This document shows positions 26,459 through 35,639 of a stretch of DNA of 64,000 bases, piece after piece. How positions within the stretch are numbered: the first letter of the stretch is position 1; each line of letters starts with the position of its first letter. The stretch is from Caldilineaceae bacterium (GTDB taxonomy: Bacteria > Chloroflexota > Anaerolineae > Caldilineales > Caldilineaceae): the NCBI GenBank assembly GCA_022827195.1, contig JAJDTL010000038.1, forward strand, positions 18,153-82,152, read 5' to 3'. The notes under the pieces were generated by a model. It was not told the DNA's origin and did not search any database. It saw only the letters and a program-made list of their open reading frames with translations. The translations under genes and the position numbers were made by a program.

Positions 26459-27862
26459 CTACCGTCGGACCCGCATCGCCCAAACTTCCACGGCCTCCTG
26501 CGGCGCATCCAGCTTGCGCAGCTCCTCGATCAGAGCGTCGTGAAGGTCGTCGGCAACTTCGGCATGGTCGTTTATCAAATTCGTTTCAGCCTGCGGATCG
26601 CTTGACAGGTCGAACAGCTGCCTCCCCCCGTACGAGCCTACCGGCACATAGCACCAGCGCTCGCTGTAGACTGCAGGCATGTTCTGTTCAGCCGGCAGCA
26701 CGCCTCGCTCCAACCGCGTGAATTTGGCCGTCACTACACAATCGCGATGACCCTCGCTTCCATCGTTCCGCAGTAGCGGCGCAAAGGAGCGTCCGTGCAT
26801 CGGCTCCGGTGGATCGGCCGCCACACCGGCGAGGTCGAGCAACGTCGGCGCGATGTCGGCCGGTTGCAGCAGGGCTTCGACTGTCCGCCCCCCTTCAAGG
26901 CCGGGAGCGGCAACGAGGAATGGCATGTGGGCAATTTCAGGATAGAGCGGACAGTAGCGGTCGTCCCGCTTGCTGATGTTCGACTTCCCAGTCCGGTTGT
27001 GCTCTCCAAGGGCCATCCCGTGATCCGACATGAACACAACGATCGAGTTTTCCCACAGCGCAAGGTCGTCGATCTTGGTCAGAATGCGCCCCACCCAGCG
27101 GTCCACCAGCTCAGCCTCGGCGCAGTAGTGCGCCCGCAAGTTGCGCAGCTCAGCCTCGCTGTAGTCGCTTGCCTTGCCGTAGTTTGGATGCAGCATCGGC
27201 GGCCCGTCGTAGTCGGGATCGTAGCGGCGCACCATGTATTCCGGCGGGTCCCACGGCTCGTGCGGATCGAAGAAGTCGACCCAGAGGAAGAATGGGCTGT
27301 GGCGGTAGTTCTCCTCCAGCCATTCGACCGCCAGCTCGGCCGTGCGCGGCGCAAAGCGGTCAACCTCGCGGTACCAGTGCCGATTCGTCCACGTATGCAG
27401 GTCGATCAGATTCCGGCCCATGAAGTGATTGTCGTTGTTGCGCGTCTTGTCGTCCGCCATCGCCTGCTCAATGGGGTGGTTCATGCCTAGGAAATAGGTG
27501 TTGCCCTCCTGGCCGGGCAATGTGTGCGCGCCGTTGAATCCCTCAAAAAACGCGGCGCGCACGAGGTGCGGGCAGTCGCCGAGCAGTTGGCTGATGTAGC
27601 CTGCCTCGCCCAGCATCTGCGGCAGGTGATTCTGACTGCTCAGCCGCCGGTCCTGCCAGGGATACCAGGGCCAGCCGACGCGACCGGTCGTGAAGTCGGT
27701 GCGGTGCGGGATCGTGGGAAAGCTGCCCGTGTACAGACGCGACAAGCTGACGCAGCGCTCGGAAAAGCGGTCCAGATGAGGCGTTCGCACCGGCATCGCG
27801 GCCGCGCGGTCGAAAAGGTTGTCGTAGCGAAAGGTGTCGGAGATGATGACGATAATGTTCAT
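26459..27862 (-). CDS. Sulfatase-fold hydrolase with Thr in place of the formylglycine Cys
   Basis: A 467-residue alkaline-phosphatase-superfamily enzyme. It starts directly at the first metal strand ('MNIIVIISDTFRYDNL'), with no signal peptide, so it is cytoplasmic. Other metal ligands are in 'VVFMSDHGMALGEH', and 'FFLWVDFFDPHEPWDPP' is typical of sulfatases. The active-site segment reads 'GSFPTIPHRTDFTTGR'. Against the C-x-P-x-R formylglycine motif, Thr (T-I-P-H-R) takes the Cys position. Formylglycine cannot form from Thr, so the enzyme could be a phosphodiesterase/phosphomonoesterase-like member with a Thr nucleophile, or inactive as a sulfatase. It sits upstream of the importer promoter on the same strand, next to a deacetylase. 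Confidence 0.85.
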   Translation of the reverse strand: MNIIVIISDTFRYDNLFDRAAAMPVRTPHLDRFSERCVSLSRLYTGSFPTIPHRTDFTTGRVGWPWYPWQDRRLSSQNHLPQMLGEAGYISQLLGDCPHLVRAAFFEGFNGAHTLPGQEGNTYFLGMNHPIEQAMADDKTRNNDNHFMGRNLIDLHTWTNRHWYREVDRFAPRTAELAVEWLEENYRHSPFFLWVDFFDPHEPWDPPEYMVRRYDPDYDGPPMLHPNYGKASDYSEAELRNLRAHYCAEAELVDRWVGRILTKIDDLALWENSIVVFMSDHGMALGEHNRTGKSNISKRDDRYCPLYPEIAHMPFLVAAPGLEGGRTVEALLQPADIAPTLLDLAGVAADPPEPMHGRSFAPLLRNDGSEGHRDCVVTAKFTRLERGVLPAEQNMPAVYSERWCYVPVGSYGGRQLFDLSSDPQAETNLINDHAEVADDLHDALIEELRKLDAPQEAVEVWAMRVRR

Positions 27863-27893
27863 ATGCCCCTGTTATTTCCTTGAGGGTGTTCCG

Positions 27894-28790
27894 TCACACT
27901 GCCAGTATATCCGGCCCGTCAACGGTCGCCGCCTCGGCCAGCGCGCCGGATGCGGCCAGCTCGCCCATTGTGGCGAATGACGCGCCCGGCTGACGCCCAA
28001 CATGCTCGGACACGGCGTCGATCAAACGAAACGTGTGCTCATAGTCGTCGGCAATGCCGTGCGTGTGCATCAACAGGACGACGACGGGACTCTGCCCGCT
28101 GATTCGGTCCAGGTCTTGCCGGGCCAGTTCGATGAATTCGTCGCTGCGCGCCCCGGAACCGCGCGAGTTGTACTCGTTGAGAATCGGGACCTCGACCACC
28201 TCCTCGTACCAGCGAAACGGCCGGCAGGGAATATCATCCACCCAGTCCTGGGTGAGCGCCCCGCCATTGTGCGGCAGGTGTCCGTAGCCGCTGCCGCTTA
28301 TAAACATACAGGTATGGAAGCCTATGCCGACCGCGCGCAAGGCTGAGTACATCGCCTTGGAGACCGCGCCGCACGGCGCGCGAAAGACGGTCGGCTCTAC
28401 GCCCAGCTCAAGTGCGAAGATTTCCATCCCCTCTTCGATGCGATCGCGCAGCTTGTCGACCGTGAAGCGCGGCATCAGTTCCTCGCGCCGCTCGTCGAAG
28501 TCCGACTGCAGCGTCGGCAGAATCGAGGTGGCCGGCCAGGCTGGTGGTCCAAACTCGTAACAGTCGCCGTGGGTCAGGCCGTGGAGCTGCAGGTCGTGGC
28601 CGGCGTCACGGGCTGCGATCAACGCCTCCTTCCATTCAGTGCTCATCGGCTTGCCACGGCCCTTGGGAACCGTGAACCAGGTCGAGGGCAGGCCGCGTGA
28701 GCTGAAGAAAGCAGTCGCCCGCCGCAGCGACTCCACCATCGCGCTGCCGCCGATGCCGGCGTCGTCTATGCTACACACATAGGCTGTCAT
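27894..28790 (-). CDS. Polysaccharide deacetylase (NodB-like) family protein
   Basis: A 298-residue carbohydrate-esterase-4-like protein. The motif 'YVCSIDDAG' resembles the first catalytic Asp segment, 'LQLHGLTHGD' gives the H-x3-H metal pair, and 'TVFRAPCGAVSKAMYSALRA' matches the arginine strand of the NodB fold. The family removes N- or O-acetyl groups from chitin-like or peptidoglycan glycans. No signal peptide is visible, so it acts on imported oligosaccharides or a cytoplasmic substrate. It lies 31 bases upstream of the Thr-type sulfatase gene on the same strand and is probably co-transcribed with it. Confidence 0.75.
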   Translation of the reverse strand: MTAYVCSIDDAGIGGSAMVESLRRATAFFSSRGLPSTWFTVPKGRGKPMSTEWKEALIAARDAGHDLQLHGLTHGDCYEFGPPAWPATSILPTLQSDFDERREELMPRFTVDKLRDRIEEGMEIFALELGVEPTVFRAPCGAVSKAMYSALRAVGIGFHTCMFISGSGYGHLPHNGGALTQDWVDDIPCRPFRWYEEVVEVPILNEYNSRGSGARSDEFIELARQDLDRISGQSPVVVLLMHTHGIADDYEHTFRLIDAVSEHVGRQPGASFATMGELAASGALAEAATVDGPDILAV

Positions 28791-28824
28791 CGCAATTCTC
28801 CTCCCGAATTTAACGTCAGCTGCC

Positions 28825-30102
28825 TTATGCCAGCGCCTCCAGCACCCGATTCAGTCCCTCAATCGTCTCTTCCACGTCCTCGTTGGCCAGGAGAGGGCTG
28901 ACGTTCATATGCACCGCGCGGCTCAGCAGGTCCAGGCTGCGCGGGCACATGTCGGCCCGGTATTCGATCTCCCGTTTGGCCCAGCGCCAGGGCCCGCCGG
29001 CGTCTGTCCATGAACGCTGCTCGATGATCGGCACCCAGTGCGCATACACATGATAGTCGATCCCTTCAGGCTGGTAGAGCGTCCCGGCGCCGATGTTTTC
29101 CGCCCGCAGGGCCTCCGAAACTGAATTTGCCTTCGCCGCGCTGTCCATGAAGAAGACCATAGCGATTCCCGTGTCGCCGTCAGCGTCCGCCATCTCACGA
29201 AAACTGACGCCCTTGCGGCCGGTCACTTCCTCGATGCCCGCCTTCAGCATCCGCTTGCGCTGGCGCATGCCGTCGATCAGGCCGTCCAGCCTTCCAAGCT
29301 GCACAAGCGCGACCGCGGCCAGCAGCTAGGGCATCCGGTAGTTGACACCGCACAGAAGCTCGTTCTCGTCGTACTCCGCCCGCAGCGGAGCGATCACGTC
29401 GTGGTACATGTTGGTACGCTTCCACACTTCTTCGCTGTCCGTGACCACCACGCCGCACTCGCCGGAGGTGATTATCTTGTTGAATTGGAGACTGAAGCAA
29501 CCGGCGTCTCCGATTGTGCCCAGCGACCGCCCCCTATAGCTCCCGCCGTTCGCCTGCGCAACGTCCTCGATCACCTTGAGGCCGTGCTCGCTCGCCACGG
29601 CCATCAGTTCCTCCATACGGCAGGGCGCGCCGCGCATGTGCACCGGCATGATCGCCCTGGTGTACGGCGTGATCTTGGCGGCAACGTCGGCCGGGTCCAG
29701 CAGCAGCGTCTCGTCGATCTCCGCGATCACGGGGATGCCTCCGGCCGCAACCACCGCCGCGGCCGACGCGATCCAGGTGTAGGCCGGCAGGATTACCTCG
29801 TCCCCCGGCCCGATGCCGATCGCGTGAAGGCCGGTGGCAAGTGCGGCCGTGCCTGAGGTAACCGCAACCGCGTGGCGTGCGCCCTTTACGGCGGCAAACG
29901 CTTTCTCCAGCTGGCTGGCCTTCGACTCGGTCTCCCCTGGCCCGTAGTAACGGAAGAGACGCTTCGAACGCAGCACATCCAACACCGCCTTTTCTTCTTC
30001 CTCAGCGATCGCCATCCCGCCCGGATACATCGGCGGGTCCGGATTCTGACGCGCCGGTTGACCGCCGTGAATCGCCAGTCTGCCATTGTCCGCTTGCGTC
30101 AT
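28825..30102 (-). pseudogene. DegT/DnrJ/EryC1-type PLP aminotransferase interrupted by an in-frame TAG
   Basis: A sugar aminotransferase-like gene of 426 codons. The N-terminal part has 'AVTSGTAALATGLHAIGIGP', 'VILPAYTWIASAAAVVAAGG' and the PLP-lysine segment 'CFSLQFNKIITSGECGVVVT'. The reading frame meets a TAG stop at 29326-29328 in the text 'CGVNYRMP*LLAAVALVQLG'. Relatives have N-Y-R-M-x-E/L-x-A-A-V there, so GAG to TAG is a one-base change. The frame continues for another 167 codons in register with clear homology to the C-terminal domain. The start is ATG 30102 with GGGAGAG upstream. Possible explanations are recent inactivation, a sequencing or assembly error, or read-through. If intact, it would transaminate a keto-sugar or related substrate; it sits beside the deacetylase and sulfatases. 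Confidence 0.85.
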
Positions 30103-30236
30103 CTCTACTCTCCCTGTTCTTTCAGTTACACCGCGCCGTTCTGACAACCCCCGGCAACCGCCGGCAGGCCGTTTCGCCATTGCCATTTCCGCATGCGCAG
30201 GTCTGCATGATCTGTCTCGCCGGCCGCGGAAGTAGC

Positions 30237-32126
30237 TCAGTCAGGAGCCGCTTGCGCACCGGTCTGCTCCACGTATACATAGTAGGCGCCCAGCGAACCA
30301 CCGTCCTCCAGCTCGAACCAGGTTTGCAGATGCGCGGCGCCGGCGGGCAGGTGGAGGGTAAAGGCGACGCCGTCGACCTGCGGTGCAACTGTGGCTGCCG
30401 CCTCCCGTCCCGCGATGGCGAGACGCGCGCGGCGCACCGGTAGCGCAACGCCGCCGCCCCACCGGATCCGCTCTCTGATCGACCCGGACTCGCGATCGTC
30501 AACAACATCGGCAATGCGCAACTGTCCGAAGTCGACCGGGTCGCCCCCGGCCAGCCCCGAAGCAATCGCAGCGTCCTCTTCTACGGGCCAGCGCCGCAAT
30601 GTGAATCGGTAGGTCCCGGCCGCGGCGATCTCTACCTCCCAATGACCGTTGCACCTATGTCCTCGCCGGATCAGGCCCTGGTTCCAGGCGCAGTCGCAGG
30701 CCTCATTGCGCCAGTCGTGTGTATTCAAGCGAACTGTCATCGCACCCGGCCCGCCGATCGCGATCGGAATCTCTTCGTCGAACTGGCGCGAGACCTTCGC
30801 CCACCACTCGTCGTAGGCCCCCCGCAACGCCGACACCACTCCAGGGTGCGCCGCGGCCAGGTTATTCCGTTGCCCGGAGTCCGATCCGATATCGAACAGC
30901 TCGCGCCCGTTCACCAGCCGCCAGCGATCGGTCATAACCGCGCTCTTGCGCCATTTCACGGGATGCGCCAGCCGCTGCGAGTCGGTCACAAGCGCCCGAT
31001 CAGGCCAGTCCGCGTCCGGGCCGCGGTCGGTGGCATCAGCATGCACAAGTCCGCTCCTCCGGTCCCTGGCCGCCTCTAGCAGCGGGACCAGGCTGCGACC
31101 GTCGAATTCACAGTCATCCGCGTTGTCGAGCCCGCACAGCTCTATCAGCGTCGGCAGGATGTCGACGTTGGCGGTGATCCTCCCAACGTCGCAGCCGCGG
31201 TCAAAGCCTCCGGCGGGCCAGTGCAGGAAGAAGGGAACGCGGTGGCCGCCATCGTACTCAGAGCCTTTCTTGCCGCGCATCCCCGCGTTGTGTCCGCTGA
31301 TCACATTTTGGTCCTCGTCCACGTCCATACCGCCGGCAGAGCCGTTGTCGGTCATGAATATGAAGACCGTGTTTTCCGAAAGCCCCAGCTCCGCCAACCG
31401 TCGCCTCAGACCGCCAACGTTTTCGTCTATGTTCGCCACCATGCCGTAGAACTTTGCCCGCTCCTCGTGCGGCGTCAGGGGCAGGTAGGGGTCGCTGTAA
31501 CGGAGGTCCACCAGATGGGGCGAGTGGGGCGCATTGGTGGGAATGTAGCAGAAAAACGGGCGGCAGCGGTTGCGCTCGATAAAGTTCAGTGCCTCTCGGA
31601 ACCATACGTCGGTGCAGTAGCCGTCGTATTGCGAGAACTGCTCTCCGTCCCAATAGCTGTCGTCGAAATAGCAGTTACCCCAGTAGTCTGGCGTCTGTCC
31701 GACCCCGCCTCCGCCGTGGACGACAACCTCTTCGAAGCCGCGGTCCTGCGGCCGATAGGGGGCGTTGTCGCCCAGGTGCCATTTGCCGAAGATCCCAGTG
31801 GCATAGCCGGCGCTGCGAAAGAAGTCGGCCATGCTGACTTCGCCGGCGCGCAGCAGCGAGCGACCGCCGATCGTGTGCCACACGCCGGTGCTGTTGGCGT
31901 AATGGCCGGTGAGCAACCCGGCGCGAGTCGGTGCGCAGGTAGGGCCCACGTGATAGTCGGTCAGCCGGACGCTGCTCGCTTGGAGCGAATCAAGATTCGG
32001 TGTCTTCAGGACCGGATTGCCGTGGCAGGAAAGATCGCCATAGCCCTGGTCGTCGGTGAGAACAAATACCACGCTTGGCTGGTCGGTCCCGCGATTAGGA
32101 TGTTTGTCGTTCCTACCTGGCCGCAT
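30237..32126 (-). CDS. Arylsulfatase-type sulfatase (formylglycine, C-A-P-T-R)
   Basis: A 629-residue type I sulfatase. The metal strand is 'VVFVLTDDQGYGDLSCHG', and the formylglycine motif C-A-P-T-R with the G-R/G-H tail is in 'GPTCAPTRAGLLTGHYANST'. 'GIFGKWHLGDNAPYRP' and 'FIFMTDNGSAGG' supply further active-site residues. The catalytic domain (about residues 15-430) is followed by a beta-rich C-terminal domain (about 450-629). There is no signal peptide, so it works inside the cell unless exported in an unusual way, and it needs a formylglycine-generating enzyme or anaerobic maturase encoded elsewhere. Its closest relative is the neighbouring interrupted copy at 32971-34833. GGGAG lies just before the ATG. 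Confidence 0.92.
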   Translation of the reverse strand: MRPGRNDKHPNRGTDQPSVVFVLTDDQGYGDLSCHGNPVLKTPNLDSLQASSVRLTDYHVGPTCAPTRAGLLTGHYANSTGVWHTIGGRSLLRAGEVSMADFFRSAGYATGIFGKWHLGDNAPYRPQDRGFEEVVVHGGGGVGQTPDYWGNCYFDDSYWDGEQFSQYDGYCTDVWFREALNFIERNRCRPFFCYIPTNAPHSPHLVDLRYSDPYLPLTPHEERAKFYGMVANIDENVGGLRRRLAELGLSENTVFIFMTDNGSAGGMDVDEDQNVISGHNAGMRGKKGSEYDGGHRVPFFLHWPAGGFDRGCDVGRITANVDILPTLIELCGLDNADDCEFDGRSLVPLLEAARDRRSGLVHADATDRGPDADWPDRALVTDSQRLAHPVKWRKSAVMTDRWRLVNGRELFDIGSDSGQRNNLAAAHPGVVSALRGAYDEWWAKVSRQFDEEIPIAIGGPGAMTVRLNTHDWRNEACDCAWNQGLIRRGHRCNGHWEVEIAAAGTYRFTLRRWPVEEDAAIASGLAGGDPVDFGQLRIADVVDDRESGSIRERIRWGGGVALPVRRARLAIAGREAAATVAPQVDGVAFTLHLPAGAAHLQTWFELEDGGSLGAYYVYVEQTGAQAAPD

Positions 32127-32970
32127 TCCGGCTCCCTTCCATTAGGGTTCGAAATCTTGTCCAATTGGCAGATAAGGTGGACAAAAGTCCCCCAATGTCC
32201 CCCAATGTCGTCCAATGTCCCCCTACTATTTTTTTTCGGAAGTGGGCGTTCGGCGCCGGTACGGGGGTCTTTTCGGGCGAATGTTGGGCGATAATCGGTG
32301 ATTGGCACTGCATGATACCTACAGAGTAGCAAGTCTTTCGGACTCGCGCAGGAAATGGGGCGAATCTGGCAGTAGATCTCGGGTCAAAAGGCTTGATCTT
32401 CGCGGTATGGCATGGTCGGTGCGTACTTGCACTGTAATTCGCCGCTTCTGGGTCCTTCGGCCGGCCGTCCTGACTGTTCGAATAGCGTGCATTCGGGCAG
32501 GCGGCGTTTGGGTCCTGGTGACGTAATGCGGGTCAAGGGTCCACCGCAGCTGAAGCGACTCTATTTGGCAACGGATCTTGACATTGAGTCGAGTGAATTC
32601 CTGACAGGTCGGGTCGGTCCGTCCTTTGAGCCGGTCCCGGCTGGTTTCTCGAGGATGGACTGGTAGGACGATAACAGCATAGCACGGTTTCGGCCCGTTT
32701 GCCCGGAATTGGACGAAATCGGCTCGCATTCGCCCGCCCTTTTTGTTTCACCTGTGCTCGCCGGCGTAAGACGCGCCGGACCCTTTCCCATTGTAGCGGG
32801 AACTGGCGGCCCTTGCACGGGATCATGGATATGGGCGACTCCAAAAAGGGTGCCTCTTCAGACCGCGAAGACTCGGAGGAAGAGCAGTTTGAAATTAGAT
32901 GCGGTGCGGACACGCTGCCGCCTGTAGGAATCGCTGCACAGTGCCGGGCCAACAGTTCAGAAGTCGGAAG
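32127..32970. other. 844-base gene-poor gap between tandem sulfatases
   Basis: Open frames here (up to about 136 codons) are overlapping, lack family signatures and have no good ribosome sites, so I call no gene. A 4-copy 10-base tandem repeat lies at 32187-32226, followed by a short T tract. This could be decayed sequence left by the duplication of the sulfatase genes. Confidence 0.5.
32187..32226 (+). repeat. Four 10-base tandem repeats (GTCCCCCAAT type)
   Basis: Units are GTCCCCCAAT, GTCCCCCAAT, GTCGTCCAAT and GTCCCCCTAC, in perfect 10-base register. The spacing equals one helical turn, as in some protein-binding iterons, but a simple slippage origin is equally likely. Confidence 0.75.
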
Positions 32971-34833
32971 TCAAGGCTCAACCCGCTCCACATAAACGTA
33001 ATAGGCCCCCTGTACACGCCCGTCGGCGGTCTCAAGCCATGTCTGCAGGTGCGCCGGTCCCCGCGGTAACGACAATGTAAAGGATGCGCACTCGTCGAAT
33101 TGACCTACGTCAGTCGACGCTTCGACGCCGGCGACGGCGATGCGGGCCCGCCGGACCGGAATCGCGACGCCGCCGCCCCATCGTATCCTGTCCTTCCAAG
33201 ATCCCTCCGGGGCGCAACTGTGGTCCGTTTCGCAGGGCTCGGAAGGAGGCTCGATGGAGAGTTGGGTCCAGCCCACGGGCTCGCCGCCAGCCAGCCCTGC
33301 CGCGATCCCCGCCCCCTCTTCTGAGGGCCAACGCCGCAGGTCAAACCGGTAGGTGCCCGCCTCGGCGATCTCCACTTCCCAGTAGCCGTTGCAGATCAGC
33401 CCCTGCCGCACCAGGCACTGGTTCCATGCGCCTTCCAGCTCCTCGTTGTGCCAGTCATACGTGTTCAACCGAAGTCGGGACGCGTCTCGCCCGCCAATAC
33501 GAATCGGTATCTCCTCATCGAACTGGCGCGAGACCTTCTCCCACCAGTCCTCGTAGGCCTGACGCAAGTGGGCGACCACATCAGGGTGCGCCGCAGCTAT
33601 GTCGCGGCGCTGCTCTGGGTCCCGCTTGATCTCGTACAGCTCGTCGCCGTTCACCAGCCGCCAGCGATCGGTCAGGACCGCGCTTCGGCGCCACATAATC
33701 GGCTGTGGCAAGCGTTGCGTATCGGTCACCAGGGCGCGATCGGGCCAGCGAACGGGACTCGCGCCGGACCGGTTCGCTGCCCCGGCAGAACTACCATTCT
33801 CGCCAATCGAAGCCTCCATGAGCGGGACAAGGCTGCGCCCGTCAAAATCGCAGCCCGCCGGCCTCTTGAGCCCGCACAGCTCGATCAACGTCGGCAGGAT
33901 GTCGACATTGGCGGTCACTCGCTCCACGTCGCAGCCGCGGACATAGCCCCCTGCAGGCCAGTGGAGGAAGAAGGGTACGCGGTGGCCGCCGTCGTATTCA
34001 GACCCCTTCTTGCCCCGCATCCCCGCGTTGTAGCCGCTGACAACGAAATGCTCATCGTTGACCTCTACGCCGCCTGCAGAGCCGTTATCCGTCATGAAGA
34101 TGAAGATGGTGTTGTCAGCCAGGCCCAGCTGCTCAAGGCGCCGCCGCAGCCCACCGACATTCTCGTCGATATTGGCCACCATACCGAAGTAGTTGGCCCT
34201 TCCCCGGTGGGGCGTCGACGGTAGTTAGGGGTCGCTGTAGCGCGGCTCTACCAGGTGAGGGGCATGGGGTGCATTGGTGGGGATGTAGCAGAAGAAGGGC
34301 CGGTCCAGGTTGGACTCGATAAACTTCAACGCTTCACGGAACCAGACGTCGGTGCAGTAGCCTTCATATAGCGAATAGCGATCACCGTTCCAGTAGCTGT
34401 CGTCGAAGTAGCAGTTGCCCCAGTAGTCGGGCGCTTGGCCCACGCCGCCGCCGCCGTGCACGACTACCGTCTCGAAGCCGCGGTCCAGCGGACGGTACGG
34501 CGCGTTGTCGCCCAGGTGCCACTTGCCGAAGACGCCGGTGGCGTAGCCGCCGCTGCGAAAATAATCGGCCATGCTGATCTCGTCGGCGCGCAGCAGGGAG
34601 CGCCCGCCGCTCGTGCGCCAGACGCCGGTGCTGTTGGCGTAGTGGCCGGTGAGCAGCCCGGCGCGGGTCGGCGCGCAGGTAGGGCCAACGTGGTAGTCGG
34701 TAAGCCTTACGCTGCAGCCGTGGAGCGCGTCCAGGTGGGGTGTCTTGAGGACGGGATTGCCGTGGCAGGAAAGATCGCCGTAGCCCTGGTCATCGGTGAG
34801 AACGAAGACCACATTGGGGCTGGCCCGGGTCAC
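32971..34833 (-). pseudogene. Second arylsulfatase-type sulfatase, interrupted by an in-frame TAA
   Basis: A tandem paralogue of the sulfatase at 30237-32126, 621 codons long. It starts at GTG 34833 with GAGGA upstream and has the same C-A-P-T-R formylglycine motif. After 'PHLVEPRYSDP' the frame reads TAA (34225-34227), where the intact copy has Tyr in 'LRYSDPYLPLTPHEERAKFY'; TAC to TAA is a one-base change. Downstream the frame continues in register for 418 codons ('LPSTPHRGRANYFGMVANID') with the second metal site 'FIFMTDNGSAGG' and the beta-rich C-terminal domain. Apart from this codon the gene looks fully conserved, so the interruption is recent, an error, or read through. Confidence 0.87.
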
Positions 34834-34874
34834 TGTGTGGTCCTCACTGCGTGGCCCTCACCGCCAATTGCTGA

Positions 34875-35639
34875 TTACCACGGGCGTTCCCGTTCACCGA
34901 AGTTCTTTTCAGCGTCCACGCCGCGTACCAGCACCGGTTTCCAGCGGCCGCCGATCGAGGCCAGCGAGTTCTCCCCGGCCTGCCGCACCCAAGTCGGTAT
35001 GTAACGCAGCGTCAGGCCGCAGCGCCGCCGGTCCGAGCGGTTCGGCAGGCTGCCGTGGATCAGCGTTCCGTCATGAATCGAGACCTGGCCGGCCCGAAGC
35101 GGCAGGTCGACCGCGGTCTCCGCCTGCTCCGGCGAAACGCCGACTTCCTGGTTTATGCTGAGGAGGTTGCCCGCCTGCGCCGCCTTGCCGTGCTCACGGA
35201 CGCCCGAAACGTGCGTGCTCGGTATGACCTGCATGCAGCCGTTTTCGACGTCGCTGTCGTCCACCGCGTACCACGCCGTGATCGCCATCGGCTGGTCCAG
35301 TCCCCAGAAGGTCACGTCCTGGTGCCAGGCGACGTACGCCTCCGCCTCCTTGCCCTCGCCGTACTTGTTGAAAAAGTGGGTCGCCAGCAGCAGCACGTTG
35401 GGGCCGATCAGCGCCTCAATCGTGTCCAGGACGGTCGGGTTCGTGGCAAGGTCCCAGATGAACTCCTCCTCAAAGTGGTAGTCGATCACGCCGATCTGGG
35501 CGGTCTCCTTGCCGACGCGCGCCTCCAGTTCGTCGAAGTGCTGCCGGTATTCGCTGATCTTCGGTTCCTCGATCACATCGATGGCGGCGATGTATCCGTC
35601 GCGTCTGTTCGACTCAACCTGCGCGGTAGAAAGGACCAC
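34875..35639 (-). CDS. Phytanoyl-CoA dioxygenase (PhyH) family protein
   Basis: A 254-residue Fe(II)/2-oxoglutarate dioxygenase. The iron ligands are H-x-D in 'VAWHQDVTFWGL' and the distal His in 'SIHDGTLIHGSLPNRSDRRR', where the Arg residues bind 2-oxoglutarate. 'VENGCMQVIPSTHVSGVREH' is the conserved core strand. I chose the GTG at 35639 with GGGAGGG four to five bases upstream; a longer frame to 35771 adds a non-homologous N-terminus. It is the first gene of the minus-strand run of sulfatases (42 bases before the interrupted sulfatase). It is only distantly similar to the other PhyH in the window, so the substrates probably differ. Confidence 0.88.
   Translation of the reverse strand: MVLSTAQVESNRRDGYIAAIDVIEEPKISEYRQHFDELEARVGKETAQIGVIDYHFEEEFIWDLATNPTVLDTIEALIGPNVLLLATHFFNKYGEGKEAEAYVAWHQDVTFWGLDQPMAITAWYAVDDSDVENGCMQVIPSTHVSGVREHGKAAQAGNLLSINQEVGVSPEQAETAVDLPLRAGQVSIHDGTLIHGSLPNRSDRRRCGLTLRYIPTWVRQAGENSLASIGGRWKPVLVRGVDAEKNFGERERPW

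Noticed and set aside
31221..32294. 357-codon plus-strand frame
   Set aside because: Antisense to the intact sulfatase; no motifs.
32319..32729. 136-codon minus-strand frame between the sulfatases
   Set aside because: Competes with frames on both strands, with no motif or start signal.
28825..34833. Stop-codon reassignment as the explanation for the in-frame TAG and TAA
   Set aside because: Two different stops are involved, and TAA, TAG and TGA all end other intact genes in this window, so general reassignment does not fit.
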